A stretch of DNA of 64,000 nucleotides from Terrisporobacter mayombei (GCF_020748465.1 NZ_JAHZMP010000009.1:1-64000), one strand, 5' to 3'; positions 34,958-46,329 are shown, numbered from the stretch's first letter. Translations and numbers: made by a program. The notes: generated by a model from the letters alone, not told the origin.

Positions 34958-36027
34958 AGTTCAACACCTTCATGATTATCTACAACTTCACCTATTATAT
35001 AAGCTTTGTCTTTCATTAATTCAGTGTATTTTTCCTCTATTTCAACTTCATTTTGTAAATTGTTATTATTGATGTAGTTAACAACATCTTGTGCTTCGTC
35101 TTTATCAACTACTAAGACTAACCCTACACCCATGTTGAAAGATTTATGAAGTTCTCTTTTATCAACCATATCAAGTTTTTCTATCATTTCAAATATAGGT
35201 GGCTTTTCCCAAGAATCAGTTTTTATATTTAATCCTAATCCTTCTGGTATAACTCTAGTTATATTTTCTATTACTCCCCCACCAGTTATGTGAGATATAG
35301 CTTTTATATTTTGTTTTTCAAGTAAATCTAAAACTAATTTAACATATATTTTTGTTGGAGTTAAAAGTGCTTCACCTAAAGTCATTCCTAACTCTTCTTT
35401 ATAGTCATTCAAGTCCCATTTTAAAGTATCTAAGAATATTTTTCTTACAAATGAGAATCCATTACTATGTACCCCACTTGATGATATTCCTATTAATACA
35501 TCACCTTTTTTAACATCTTTTCCACATACTATTTTTTCTTTGTCTGCTATACCAACAGCAAATCCTGCTAAATCATATTCATCTTCAGTGTACATTCCTG
35601 GCATTTCGGCAGTTTCTCCACCTATTAATGCACATCCTGACATTTTACATCCGTTGGCAACACCTTCAACTATTTTATCTATATGTTCAGGAACTAACTT
35701 TCCTATTGCTATATAATCTAAGAATAACAATGGCTTAGCACCTTGGCAAATTAAATCGTTTACACTCATAGCAACTAAATCTATACCTACTGTGTTATGC
35801 TTATCCATCATTTGAGCTAATTTAAGTTTTGTCCCAACACCGTCTGTCGCAGCAAGTAAAACTGGTTCTTTCATAGTTAAAAAGTCTTTTAAGCTATATA
35901 ATCCACTGAAATTCCCAAGATCACCTATTACATTTTTATCATAAGTTCCTTTAATTTTATTTTTTATTAAGCTTACAGCTCTATTTCCTTCATCTATATT
36001 TACACCTGATTGTTCATAAGTTAGCAT
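34951..36027 (-). CDS. purM: Phosphoribosylformylglycinamidine cyclo-ligase (AIR synthetase)
   Basis: Fifth step: ring closure of FGAM to AIR with ATP. 358 residues. The start MLTYEQSGVNIDEGNR is typical, with TDGVGTKLKLAQ near 64 and the phosphate-binding GGETAEMPGMY near 137. The end shows HITGGGVIENI and FNMGVGLVLV. Its start overlaps the end of purF by seven bases. Related in fold to the synthase half of PurL encoded later in the same operon. Confidence 0.97.
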   Translation of the reverse strand: MLTYEQSGVNIDEGNRAVSLIKNKIKGTYDKNVIGDLGNFSGLYSLKDFLTMKEPVLLAATDGVGTKLKLAQMMDKHNTVGIDLVAMSVNDLICQGAKPLLFLDYIAIGKLVPEHIDKIVEGVANGCKMSGCALIGGETAEMPGMYTEDEYDLAGFAVGIADKEKIVCGKDVKKGDVLIGISSSGVHSNGFSFVRKIFLDTLKWDLNDYKEELGMTLGEALLTPTKIYVKLVLDLLEKQNIKAISHITGGGVIENITRVIPEGLGLNIKTDSWEKPPIFEMIEKLDMVDKRELHKSFNMGVGLVLVVDKDEAQDVVNYINNNNLQNEVEIEEKYTELMKDKAYIIGEVVDNHEGVELW

Positions 36028-37391
36028 GATATTGCTTCCCCCTTGTCTATTTTCTTAACTGGATAATCTCCATCAAAACAAGCTTTGCAGAAGTTAAATG
36101 GTTCATCAACTGCGTCTAGCATTCCTTCTATATCTAAGAATCTTAAAGAGTCGCATCCTATATACTCTATCATTTCTTCCACAGTTTTATTTGATGCTAT
36201 CAGTTTAGATCTGTTTGGTGTATCTATTCCGTAATAGCAAGAATATTTAACTGGGGGTGATGTTATTCTTAAGTGTATTTCTTTCGCTCCAGCTTCTCTA
36301 AGTGATTTCACTAATAGTCTAGATGTTGTACCTCTAACTATTGAATCATCTACTAGAACTATTGATTTTCCTTTTATAACTCTTGATAAAGGGTTAAGTT
36401 TTATCTTAACACCTAATTCTCTTTCTTCTTGAGTAGGTTTTATAAATGTTCTTCCAACATATCTATTTTTTACTAAAGCTTCAGCCACTGGAATTTTACT
36501 AGCATTTGCATATCCTATTGCACCTGGCCATCCTGAGTCTGGTACTGGAACTACCATGTCTGCATTTATAGCATCATCTTGTGCTAGTATTCCTCCTGAC
36601 TTAACTCTAAATTCATAAGCATTTACATCGTCTATAGTTGCATCATTTCTAGCAAAGTAAATATGTTCAAATATGCAACTTTTTTTCATTGATTTATAAT
36701 TTTCACTGAAATTATATGATTTTAATTCTCCGTCCTTTATTACTACTATTTCACCTGGTTCCACATCTCTGATTACTTCCCCACCTAATATATCTATGGC
36801 ACAGTTTTCTGATGCAAGAATATATTGGTCATCTTTTTTACCTAAAATTAAAGGCCTGAATCCAAAGGGATCTCTAACTCCTATTAATTCATCATCACTC
36901 ATAATTACAAGCGAATATGCACCTTTTATATAGTCCATTGTAAGTTTCAAACTTTCTACTATATTACCCTTATAGTACCTAGCAAGGATATAAAGGATTA
37001 CTTCTGTATCAGTGTTGCTTGTGAACATATATCCATCTTCTTCAAGCATATCTTTTAATGTTTGAGCATTTACTAAGTTTCCATTATGAGCTAATGCAAG
37101 GCTTCTTTTTCTTACACTTCCTACTAATGGTTGACAGTTAGCAAAAGCGCTCCCACCTGCTGTGGAGTATCTAACATGAGCTATACCCATATTACCTTGT
37201 AATTGCTCTAACTTTTTAGGTGTAAATACATCACCTACAAGCCCCATATCCTTGTAATAGCTTATTTCGTCTCCATTAGATACTGCCATTCCACAACTTT
37301 CTTGTCCTCTATGTTGTATAGAATATAATGAATAATATAACTGCTTTGATATGTCTTTGTCTTTAGAGTAAATCCCTACAACTCCGCACAT
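36021..37391 (-). CDS. purF: Amidophosphoribosyltransferase, Fe-S type
   Basis: Committed step of purine synthesis: PRPP plus glutamine gives phosphoribosylamine. 456 residues. The nucleophile Cys follows the first Met directly (MCGVVGIYS), so no propeptide is needed beyond Met removal. The PRPP motif VLVDDSIVRGTTSR lies near 350. Four Cys corresponding to the oxygen-sensitive 4Fe-4S ligands of the Bacillus enzyme are visible: the Cys in KSCIFEHIYFAR, the one in YSCYYGIDTP, and the pair in FCKAC near the end. It starts 16 bases after purC and overlaps purM by seven bases. Confidence 0.97.
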   Translation of the reverse strand: MCGVVGIYSKDKDISKQLYYSLYSIQHRGQESCGMAVSNGDEISYYKDMGLVGDVFTPKKLEQLQGNMGIAHVRYSTAGGSAFANCQPLVGSVRKRSLALAHNGNLVNAQTLKDMLEEDGYMFTSNTDTEVILYILARYYKGNIVESLKLTMDYIKGAYSLVIMSDDELIGVRDPFGFRPLILGKKDDQYILASENCAIDILGGEVIRDVEPGEIVVIKDGELKSYNFSENYKSMKKSCIFEHIYFARNDATIDDVNAYEFRVKSGGILAQDDAINADMVVPVPDSGWPGAIGYANASKIPVAEALVKNRYVGRTFIKPTQEERELGVKIKLNPLSRVIKGKSIVLVDDSIVRGTTSRLLVKSLREAGAKEIHLRITSPPVKYSCYYGIDTPNRSKLIASNKTVEEMIEYIGCDSLRFLDIEGMLDAVDEPFNFCKACFDGDYPVKKIDKGEAISC

Positions 37392-37407
37392 GTGAAATCC
37401 TCCTAAA

Positions 37408-38103
37408 TTATTTATTTAACCTTGCTAATACTTCTTCATAACCTTGAACTAAATCTCCAAGATCCCTTCTAAATCTATCTTTGTCTAATTTCTCATTAGT
37501 GTTTACATCCCAAAGTCTGCAAGTATCAGGTGAGATTTCATCTGCTAATATTACATTTCCATTTACATCTTCTCCAAACTCAAGTTTGAAATCAACTAGT
37601 TTTAAATCCATTTTTAAGAAGAATTTCTTCATTATTTCATTTATTTTTAAAGTTTGAGTTCTTAAAAAATCTATTTCTTCTCTATTTGCTAATTTTAATG
37701 CAACTGCATGATCATCATTTAATAGTGGGTCTCCAAAGTCGTCGTTTTTATATGACATTTCAAATATAGGTGTGTCTAATACTATTCCTTCTTCTACTCC
37801 ATATCTCTTGCAGAATGAACCTGCTGTAATATTTCTTACTATTACTTCTAATGGTAGTATTTCAACTTTTTTTACAAGCATTTCTCTGTCAGATAGGCTT
37901 TTTATGAAGTGTGATTCTATTCCTTCTTTTGCTAACTCTTCAAACATAATAGTCGAGATTTTATTATTTAATATTCCTTTTGATGCTATTTCTGCTTTTT
38001 TCTCTCCATTAAATGCTGTAGCATCATCTTTGTAGTAAACTACAAACTCATTTTCATTTTCTGTACTATATATTTTTTTCGCTTTTCCTTCGTATAATAA
38101 CAT
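37408..38103 (-). CDS. purC: SAICAR synthase
   Basis: Adds aspartate to CAIR using ATP. 231 residues, short bacterial form. The start [13 protein letters not shown] is the classic N terminus, with the second signature LVDFKLEFG near 168 and [13 protein letters not shown] near 185. It begins five bases after purE and both act on the same intermediate. GGGGG lies upstream of the ATG. No fusion to PurE is present, unlike in animals. Confidence 0.97.
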   Translation of the reverse strand: MLLYEGKAKKIYSTENENEFVVYYKDDATAFNGEKKAEIASKGILNNKISTIMFEELAKEGIESHFIKSLSDREMLVKKVEILPLEVIVRNITAGSFCKRYGVEEGIVLDTPIFEMSYKNDDFGDPLLNDDHAVALKLANREEIDFLRTQTLKINEIMKKFFLKMDLKLVDFKLEFGEDVNGNVILADEISPDTCRLWDVNTNEKLDKDRFRRDLGDLVQGYEEVLARLNK

Positions 38104-38108
38104 GTTAA

Positions 38109-38585
38109 TTACCCCCTTAAACTTTCATCATCATTTAAAACTATTTCTGCCATTTCTTTTCTATATGATTTTAAATCCTCTTTTAACTTAGGATATTTTA
38201 TACTCATTATTTGCATTGCCATTAAAACTGCATTTAAGCCAGAGTCAATTGTAACAGTGGCTACTGGTATTCCACTTGGCATTTGTACCATTGATAAAAG
38301 TGAATCTAATCCATCCATTGTAGAAGATTTTATTGGTAATCCTACTACTGGAATTAATGTATTTGCTGCTATTACACCTGGTAGATGCGCTGCTTTTCCT
38401 GCTGCTGCTATTATTACGTCAACTTCATTGTCTATTCTTTGTATAAACTCTTCTAACTCTCTTGGTGTTCTATGAGCTGATAAAACACGAACAATAACTT
38501 CAACATTATATTTCTTTAAGAAGTTTATCCCCTCTTCTAATTTAGGATAATCTGACTTAGATCCCATAACTACTGCTATTTTCAT
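38109..38585 (-). CDS. purE: N5-carboxyaminoimidazole ribonucleotide mutase
   Basis: Converts N5-CAIR to CAIR. 158 residues with the class I motifs VMGSKSD (start) and LSAHRTP (near 42), and the loop [12 protein letters not shown] near 70. The frame is open for 13 codons further upstream, but the ATG at 38585 has AAGGAGG six bases upstream and matches the family start. It is the first gene of the eight-gene operon purECFMNHDL. No purK is seen in this window, so the carboxylated substrate may come from a gene elsewhere or form spontaneously. Confidence 0.96.
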   Translation of the reverse strand: MKIAVVMGSKSDYPKLEEGINFLKKYNVEVIVRVLSAHRTPRELEEFIQRIDNEVDVIIAAAGKAAHLPGVIAANTLIPVVGLPIKSSTMDGLDSLLSMVQMPSGIPVATVTIDSGLNAVLMAMQIMSIKYPKLKEDLKSYRKEMAEIVLNDDESLRG

Positions 38586-38639
38586 TATATTCCTCCTTAA
38601 TTTATGATTGTGAATGCTCTTCACTATCTCTTATTAGAT

Positions 38640-38686
38640 ACGAACTATTATATGTTAATAGTATAATAATATTAATATTTTATCAA
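38640..38686 (-). promoter_or_regulatory. Candidate pur operon promoter with a PurBox-like ACGAAC site
   Basis: On the minus strand TTGATA (38686-38681) and TACTAT (38663-38658) are 17 bases apart. ACGAAC (38640-38645, plus strand) overlaps the likely transcription start. The same ACGAAC word occurs three times in front of the purine permease gene, counting both orientations. A PurR-type operator is inferred from CGAA only. I see no purine riboswitch here. Confidence 0.45.
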
Positions 38687-38856
38687 TAGAATTTCATATT
38701 TTTATTTTTATTTTTTCCAAAAATATATGTTATATATCGAATTATTAAGTTATATTTATGACAAACGTACATAAATGCTTTATTTTATCGTCTTAATTGA
38801 CACATATGCTATAATAAATAAAGATATATCCACAATAAAAAGGGAGATTCTTAATC

Positions 38857-39117
38857 ATGATAACTATAGAGAATTATAATATTAATTTTTCAAATGAATT
38901 AATAAAAGAATATTTTTAGAAATACTCTAATAACATTTTTCATTTCATATAAAGCTTTAATAAACAATACTCTAAAATACTATTTGATGGGCATGAAAAT
39001 GGAGATATGCTTAAATGTATAAGTTTATTAGAAGAAGGTTTGGAAACTGAAGATGAATTTTTAGAATTAAATAAAGTCAAAAATTACTTAAATAACTCTA
39101 GAAAAAATCAAGCCTAG
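38857..39117 (+). pseudogene. Degraded small gene with two in-frame stops
   Basis: An ATG with GGGAG ten bases upstream opens a frame of 87 codons that is interrupted by TAG at 38917 and TAA at 38950, then runs without a stop to TAG at 39115. The C-terminal part has normal codon use and reads KILFDGHENGDMLKCISLLEE and so on, so it once encoded a protein of about 86 residues. I do not know the family. A terminator follows directly. Recoding is unlikely because two different stop codons would have to be read through. Confidence 0.55.
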
Positions 39118-39142
39118 AAGAATATATCTAGGCTTAATTTTT
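39108..39142. terminator. Bidirectional terminator
   Basis: AAGCCTAGA (39110-39118) pairs with TCTAGGCTT (39127-39135) with AT-rich tails on both sides. It separates the degraded small gene from the convergent purine permease gene. Confidence 0.8.
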
Positions 39143-39156
39143 ATAATATTAAATTT

Positions 39157-40482
39157 TTATCCTAAAAGTACGAATTTTATAATGAATAAGATTGATAAAA
39201 TTATCATAGATAAGTTTACTTCTTCTTTTCTATTTGTAGCTAATTTTAATAATGTATAAGATAATATACCAAATATTATCCCGTCTCCAATACTATTTGT
39301 AAGTGGCATAAATGAGAAAGTTATAAATGCTGGTATAGCATTTGTAAAATCAGAAAAATCAATTTTATTAAGAGATCCAGCCATCATTACTCCAACTATT
39401 ATTAATACAGCTGAAGTAGCTTGTGTTGGTATTGCAACAAATAATGGAGAAAATAATAGAGACAAAATAAATAACAATCCTGTTGTTATAGCAGTCAAAC
39501 CAGTTCTTCCACCTTCTCCTATTCCTGATGCACTTTCTATAAATGAAGTTACCGTTGATGTTCCAAGTAAAGCTCCTGTAGTTGTTCCTATAGCATCAGC
39601 TAAAAGAGCCTCTCTAGCTTTTGGTATATTTCCATTTTCATCTAAAAGATTTCCTTTTTCAGCAACACCTACCAAACACCCTACTGTATCAAATAAATCA
39701 ACAAATAATAATGTAAATACTATTATTACCATATTTAGACTAAATATTTCATTAGGATCTACTGAGAATGCTTGTAAAAATACTGGTTTTAGTGAAGGTA
39801 TGTTAAGTGACATTATACCTTCTGGTAGACTTACTAATTTAAGTGCCATTCCTATAACAGATATTAATACTATAGAAATTAATAATGCACCTTTTTTATT
39901 TTTAGCAACTAATACTCCTGTTACTAATAATCCAAATAATGTTAATATAACTAATGGATCATGCATATTTCCTAAACTTCCATCTACTATTATACTTGCA
40001 TTTTTTAATCCTATATAAGCTATAAATAAACCAACACCTGCTGTTACTGCATATTTTAAGTTTGTTGGTATACATTCAATTATTTTTTCTCTTAAATCTG
40101 TTACTGTAAGTAAAATAAATATAAGTCCTTCTATAAATACTGCCATAAGAGCAAATTGCCATGAATATCCCATTTGTAAAACTATGGTATTAGCAAAGAA
40201 TACATTTAATCCCATACCCGGAGCTAATGCTATTGGATAATTTGCTAAAAATCCCATAAAGAAAGTTGCTATTGCTGCTGATAGAGCTGTTGCAACAAAT
40301 ACTGCTCCTTGATCCATTCCTGTTTGAGAAAGTATCGATGGGTTAACAACTAATATATATGCCATAGTCATAAATGTAGTTATTCCTGCCATTACTTCTG
40401 TTTTTGTGTCTGTATTATTTTCTTCTAATTTAAAAATTTTCTGTAGTAAATTTTCTTTTTTTGATTTTGATGTCATTTCCAT
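39157..40482 (-). CDS. NCS2-family purine permease (AzgA/PbuG-like)
   Basis: Membrane symporter for adenine, guanine or hypoxanthine, about 441 residues. The first span contains TEVMAGITTFMTMAYILVVNP, part of the AzgA-subfamily signature, followed by GMGLNVFFA near 95 and further spans with TVGCLVGVAEKGNLLDENG (loop near 272) and SASGIGEGGRTGL near 315. Several in-frame starts exist; the ATG at 40482 has AGGGTG nine bases upstream and is preferred. It lies between the pur operon and cutC with its own promoter. ACGAAC-type sites nearby suggest control together with purine synthesis. Exact base specificity cannot be read from the sequence. Confidence 0.92.
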   Translation of the reverse strand: MEMTSKSKKENLLQKIFKLEENNTDTKTEVMAGITTFMTMAYILVVNPSILSQTGMDQGAVFVATALSAAIATFFMGFLANYPIALAPGMGLNVFFANTIVLQMGYSWQFALMAVFIEGLIFILLTVTDLREKIIECIPTNLKYAVTAGVGLFIAYIGLKNASIIVDGSLGNMHDPLVILTLFGLLVTGVLVAKNKKGALLISIVLISVIGMALKLVSLPEGIMSLNIPSLKPVFLQAFSVDPNEIFSLNMVIIVFTLLFVDLFDTVGCLVGVAEKGNLLDENGNIPKAREALLADAIGTTTGALLGTSTVTSFIESASGIGEGGRTGLTAITTGLLFILSLLFSPLFVAIPTQATSAVLIIVGVMMAGSLNKIDFSDFTNAIPAFITFSFMPLTNSIGDGIIFGILSYTLLKLATNRKEEVNLSMIILSILFIIKFVLLG

Positions 40483-40564
40483 AATTATCATCACCCTATT
40501 TCATATATTATATTTGATTAATGTTCCATACATATCTTATCTTCGACTAAAAATAAGTATTTTT

Positions 40565-40695
40565 GTTCGTGTTTTATAAGTACAATAATAGAATAACATC
40601 TCACATATTTACTGTCAATATACATTTTCGCTTTTTTACGAACTTTTTTTTACTTCTTATAATATTTTATAGTTATTTATATAATAAATACGAAC
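40565..40695 (-). promoter_or_regulatory. Promoter of the purine permease gene with ACGAAC sites
   Basis: On the minus strand TTGACA (40618-40613) and TATTCT (40595-40590) are 17 bases apart. ACGAAC occurs at 40638-40643 and 40690-40695 and, reversed (GTTCGT), at 40565-40570, so sites lie on both sides of the promoter. They resemble the CGAA core of PurR boxes. The leader of about 100 bases lacks the purine riboswitch core. Confidence 0.6.
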
Positions 40696-40725
40696 TTTTT
40701 ATTATGTAATTTACCATTTTACACA

Positions 40726-40758
40726 AAAAAGAGAAAGCTTGATACTTTCTCTTTAAAT
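40726..40758 (-). terminator. Terminator of cutC
   Basis: AAAGAGAAAG (40728-40737) pairs with CTTTCTCTTT (40745-40754). On the minus strand the stem is followed by TTTTTTGTG. Confidence 0.8.
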
Positions 40759-40762
40759 TAAT

Positions 40763-41437
40763 CTATAATTTTATTATGCATACTAATTTCTTCAATTTGT
40801 CTTCATTTATACCTTTGAAAGGATTATTATCTACTCTTACTGCTGTTCCAAAGTGAAAATCTGTAGCTTTTGTGAATTTTTTTATTTTATCAATATTATC
40901 AAAGTTTAATCCTCCACCTAAGAGTATATTTATTCTTTTTTCTTCGTTTATAGTGTCTTTTATTTCATTAATATTTTCAGTTATTGTTTTCTTACCTCCT
41001 GATGTTAATATATTTGTTATTTTTTCATATTTTTTAAGTATCTTCATACTTTCATTTAAGTCTGTATCATCTATTGCTCTATGAAAAGTTACATCTAATC
41101 CATCACATTCATTCAAAAGTTCAATTAAATGTTTTTCATTAATATTATTTTTCTCATCTAAAACTCCTAAAACCACACCATTAGCACCTGAATCTTTTAC
41201 TATTTGTATATCTTTTTTCATTATTTTCAAATCTTCTTCACTATATACGAATCCATTTGCATGATGTCTTATCATTACATTTACAGGTATATCTACGCTG
41301 TTTACTACACTTTCTATAAGCCCATAACTTGGTGTCAAACCACCTTCAGTTAATGCACTTACAAGTTCTATTCTATCTGCGCCACACTTTTCTATCGACT
41401 TAGCATCTTCTACGGTCATTCCTATTATCTCTAGCAT
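40763..41437 (-). CDS. cutC: CutC family protein
   Basis: 224-residue TIM-barrel protein of the CutC family, historically linked to copper homeostasis, though the true reaction is unclear. The N terminus has the signature CGADRIELVSALTEGGLTPS (about 18-37), and further motifs are NVMIRHH (about 53-59), TFHRAIDD (near 115) and LTSGG (near 143). It is about 20 residues shorter than many homologues. It stands alone with its own terminator, between the purine permease and the BMP-family lipoprotein genes. Confidence 0.92.
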   Translation of the reverse strand: MLEIIGMTVEDAKSIEKCGADRIELVSALTEGGLTPSYGLIESVVNSVDIPVNVMIRHHANGFVYSEEDLKIMKKDIQIVKDSGANGVVLGVLDEKNNINEKHLIELLNECDGLDVTFHRAIDDTDLNESMKILKKYEKITNILTSGGKKTITENINEIKDTINEEKRINILLGGGLNFDNIDKIKKFTKATDFHFGTAVRVDNNPFKGINEDKLKKLVCIIKL

Positions 41438-41534
41438 TCTCCACCTCTTAGTAAAATATATATTGTTCCTGTGATTGTATTATTTATATAAAAATATTTC
41501 AATATATTTCATTATAAAATATTTACTTTACATA

Positions 41535-41576
41535 AAAATAGAGATAAGAAGTTTTAGCTTCTTATCTCTATTTTTT
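41535..41576 (-). terminator. Terminator of the BMP-family gene
   Basis: AATAGAGATAAGAAG (41537-41551) pairs perfectly with CTTCTTATCTCTATT (41558-41572) around TTTTAG. The stem overlaps the end of the coding region's stop by no more than a few bases. Confidence 0.8.
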
Positions 41577-42603
41577 AGTCTAATTTATCAAGTTCTTTTT
41601 CTGTATCTGGAACTTTTATTTCTCCATTTTTAACTTTATCTGCCATAGTATTTACATAGTCTATTATATCTTGAGGAACTAAATTTTTAGTAGATTCAGG
41701 TATGCCAACACCGTCCTCTTTTAATCCATATACTTTGGCTTCTCCACCAGTTAATTTTCCATCTTTAAATTCTTTAACTGTATCATATACACCAACATTA
41801 ACTTTTTTCAAAGCTGATGTTAAAACATTATTTGGTGCTAAGTCACTTTGATCTTTATCTACACCAATTGCGTATTTATTTTGTTCTTTAGCTGACTCTA
41901 TAGCTCCTACACCTGTGCCACCAGCTGCTGAAAGAATTACATCTACACCTTTTGAATACATTTGATTTGCTATAGATTTACCTTTTGCTGCATCTGCAAA
42001 AGTTCCAGCAAATTGGACTTGTACATCTGCCTTATCATTAGATTGATCTATACCATATTCATATCCATATAAAAATCTATATATAATTGGATTTTCCATA
42101 CCACCTATAAAACCAACTTTATTAGTTTTTGTCATTTTTCCTGCTATCAGTCCAGCTAAAAAAGTAGCTTCATTTTCTTTAAATAATATAGTTGTTATAT
42201 TTTCAGGTATTTTATTATAAGTTTCATCTATTATAGCAAAACTTAAATCCGGATAATTCTCTGCTTGAGTTTTAATATCTTCTACCATAGTGTTACCAAC
42301 ACCTATAATTAAATCCATTCCATCGTCAGCTAAAGTTTCTATATTCCCAATATATTCAGAGGCCTGCTTTGATTCTATTACTTTTACTTCTACTCCTAAT
42401 TCTTTCTGTGCTTTTTGTAAGCCTTCCCATGCACTTTGATTAAAAGACTCATCATTTATACCACCTACATCGGCAACCATTCCTACTTTTATAGCTTTAG
42501 TATCTTTCGTTTTTGTGTTGTCTTTTTTGCTTGTGCATCCCACTAAACTCATTGAACCTATTAATATTGCTGAACTTAATGCCACAATTTTTTTATAATT
42601 CAT
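41575..42603 (-). CDS. BMP-family substrate-binding lipoprotein (PnrA/Med-like)
   Basis: Extracellular binding protein of an ABC importer, 342 residues. The signal sequence ends in the lipobox LVGC (C23). The mature part has the BMP-family pattern: VGMVADVGGINDESFNQSAW (about 42-61), then GNTMVEDIKTQAENYPDLSFAIID and FKENEATFLAGLIAGKMTK, and GGTGVGAIESAK near 230. The family binds nucleosides or similar ligands; with guaA, guaB and a purine permease nearby, purine nucleoside uptake is a reasonable inference. AGGAGG precedes the ATG. No permease or ATPase of an importer is adjacent, so partners must be elsewhere. Confidence 0.9.
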   Translation of the reverse strand: MNYKKIVALSSAILIGSMSLVGCTSKKDNTKTKDTKAIKVGMVADVGGINDESFNQSAWEGLQKAQKELGVEVKVIESKQASEYIGNIETLADDGMDLIIGVGNTMVEDIKTQAENYPDLSFAIIDETYNKIPENITTILFKENEATFLAGLIAGKMTKTNKVGFIGGMENPIIYRFLYGYEYGIDQSNDKADVQVQFAGTFADAAKGKSIANQMYSKGVDVILSAAGGTGVGAIESAKEQNKYAIGVDKDQSDLAPNNVLTSALKKVNVGVYDTVKEFKDGKLTGGEAKVYGLKEDGVGIPESTKNLVPQDIIDYVNTMADKVKNGEIKVPDTEKELDKLD

Positions 42604-42718
42604 ATTATGCCTCCTGTCATTTTAATAATTATGTATGTATCTATGTTTTATAAAGCTTTGGCATTTATAATCTTATTATTTCAATAAGTCTATAAATTAA
42701 TTACAAAAAACAAAAAAT

Positions 42719-42757
42719 AAAAAAGACAAATAACAATATGTTATTTATCTTTTTTAT
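42719..42757 (-). terminator. Terminator of guaBA
   Basis: AAAAGA-C-AAATAA (42721-42733) pairs with TTATTT-A-TCTTTT (42741-42753) and T-rich sequence follows on the minus strand. It lies just after the guaA stop. Confidence 0.75.
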
Positions 42758-42762
42758 TTATA

Positions 42763-44294
42763 TTATTCCCACTCTATAGTTCCTGGTGGTTTTGAAGTTA
42801 TATCGTAAACTACTCTGTTTGCTCCATCAACTTCATTTACTATTCTATTTGATATTTTTTCTAATACATCATATGGCATTTTGTACCAGTCAGAAGTCAT
42901 TCCGTCAGAAGATGTTACTGCTCTTAAACCTACTAAGTAAGCATAAGTTCTTTCATCTCCCATAACTCCTACAGTTTTTACATCTGGTAATGTAGCAAAT
43001 GCTTGCCATATTTCTTTGTATAAACCTGCCTTTTTAAGTTCTTCCATATATATAGCATCAGCTTCTCTTAATATGTCACATCTCTCTTTTGTAACTTCAC
43101 CGATAACTCTTATTCCAAGTCCTGGTCCTGGGAATGGATGTCTGAATATTAATCCTTCTTCTATTCCAAGTTCTAAACCTATTTTTCTAACTTCATCCTT
43201 GAATAATTCTCTTAATGGTTCAACTATTTGGAATTCTATATCTTCAGGTATTCCACCAACATTGTGATGAGATTTTATTGTAGCAGCTTCTCCATGTCCA
43301 CTTTCTACAACGTCTGGATATATAGTTCCTTGAGCTAAGAAGTCCATTTTTCCAAGTTTATTTGATTCTTCTTCAAATACTCTTATGAACTCTTCACCTA
43401 TTATTTTTCTCTTAGATTCTGGCTCTGTTACACCTTTTAATTTACCTAAGAATCTATCTTCACAGTTAACTCTTATTAAGTTCATATCAAACTTATCTCT
43501 GAATATTCTTTCTACATCGTTACCTTCATTTTTTCTAAGTAATCCATGGTCAACGAATACACAAGTTAAGTTATCTCCTATAGCTTTATGAACAAGTACT
43601 GCTGCAACTGATGAGTCAACCCCACCACTTAAAGCGCATAATACTTTTTTATCGCCTATTATTTCTTTTAATTCTTTTATCTTATCGTTTATGAATGAAT
43701 CTGTAGTCCAATCTCCACTTACTTCACAAACATTATATAAGAAGTTTTTAAGTATTTTATCTCCTTCTAAACAATGTTCAACTTCTGGATGGAACTGTAC
43801 TCCATAAAGATTTTTTTCTTTGTTTTCTACTGCTGCAACTGGACAATCAGCTGTATAAGCTATTACTTCAAATCCTTCTGCTACAGTATCAACTAAATCT
43901 GTGTGACTCATCCAAACTGTGTTTGTAGTCATTCCTTCTAATAATCTTGATTCTTTATATGTTATAGCTGTTTTTCCATACTCTTTTTCAGCTGTATTAC
44001 CTTTTCTAACAACACCACCTAAAACATGTGACATTATCTGATGTCCGTAACATATTCCAAGTATTGGAACTCCTATTTCAAATATTTCTTTTGATATTGT
44101 TGGAGAATCTGCTAAATATGCACTATTAGGTCCTCCTGTAAATATTATCCCTTTTGGATTTTTAGCTTTTATAGTTTCTATATCTGTAGTATATGGTATT
44201 ATCTCACAATATACATTATTTTCTCTTACTCTTCTTGCTATTAACTGATTGTATTGACCCCCAAAGTCAACAACTAATACTAATTCATGTTTCA

Positions 44295-44295
<1 letters not shown>
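42763..44295 (-). CDS. guaA: GMP synthase (glutamine-hydrolysing)
   Basis: Converts XMP to GMP with glutamine and ATP. 510 residues. The class I glutaminase domain comes first, with the nucleophile in [11 protein letters not shown] (near 80) and FHPEVEH (near 170). The ATP-pyrophosphatase domain shows [12 protein letters not shown] (near 222), and the C-terminal dimerisation domain ends KPPGTIEWE, the standard end. The ATG overlaps the guaB stop (TAATG), with AAGGAGAT upstream, so it is co-translated with guaB and under the same riboswitch. Confidence 0.97.
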
Positions 44296-45773
<1,478 letters not shown>

Positions 45774-45812
45774 TCAATTTAACCCATTTTATATTTGAAC
45801 ATTTAATTTTTT

Positions 45813-45874
45813 ATAAAAAAAAACCTGTATAGCTTCCATCTTTTTACTAAAAAGTGAAATCACTATACAGGTTT
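45813..45874 (-). terminator. Riboswitch-controlled terminator before guaB
   Basis: AAACCTGTATAG (45821-45832) pairs perfectly with CTATACAGGTTT (45863-45874), followed on the minus strand by a run of nine T. It lies between the guanine aptamer and guaB and is the expected expression platform. Confidence 0.88.
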
Positions 45875-45939
45875 GAATATATGACTTAAAACTGCCTATT
45901 ATTAAGCAGCTAATATATCCAAATATATATAATAATTTC

Positions 45940-46008
45940 ACCCATAGCCAAGATTTTTACGGTTTCTCGGTAGAAACTCTCAGACCATATTTCTGAGTAT
46001 ATACGAGT
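45940..46008 (-). promoter_or_regulatory. Guanine riboswitch aptamer (purine class)
   Basis: On the minus strand ACTCGTA (46008-46002) and TATGGGT (45946-45940) form P1. P2 is CTCAGA/TCTGAG with loop AATATGG, and P3 is CCGAGA/TCTTGG with loop AACCGTAAAAA. The loop residues needed for the loop-loop contact and the junction GTTTCTACC are present. The base that pairs with the ligand, in GGCTATG, is C, which selects guanine over adenine. It is a consensus-quality member of a known class. Confidence 0.93.
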
Positions 46009-46329
46009 GATTTTGTTTTAAAAATTTTCGTTATTCGCTTTATGTTTGAATAATAATTTACCAAAATAATTCGCTTGTGTCAACAAATTTTTACGATTTT
46101 CTTTATTAACCATTATATTTATTCTCATATAAGCTTCTTTAGTTAACATATTGGAATTAATTACTATAATTCTTTATATGAGAAATTATATTTTCACTTT
46201 ATTTAATTTACTATTATAATATTATTACTTAATTTTTATATTAACAAAAACATATTTTTTGGATTAGAACTTTTATATAAAATTTGTTTTTCCATATATA
46301 TTTTTTACTTATTTAAGTAATAACAATTA
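46009..46329. other. Intergenic region between larB and guaB
   Basis: Very AT-rich and without ORFs or clear hairpins. It should contain the promoter of the guaB leader on the minus strand just upstream of the aptamer, but I cannot pick a convincing pair of hexamers. Nothing else is recognised. Confidence 0.4.

Noticed and set aside
38586..38760. Purine riboswitch upstream of purE
   Set aside because: The core GTTTCTACC-type junction and the paired loops found before guaB are absent here.
38857..39117. Stop-codon readthrough or pyrrolysine use
   Set aside because: Both TAG and TAA interrupt the frame, and no recoding signal is visible; a pseudogene is simpler.
40495..40725. Purine riboswitch upstream of the purine permease
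   Set aside because: No aptamer core; only ACGAAC words and a normal promoter are seen.
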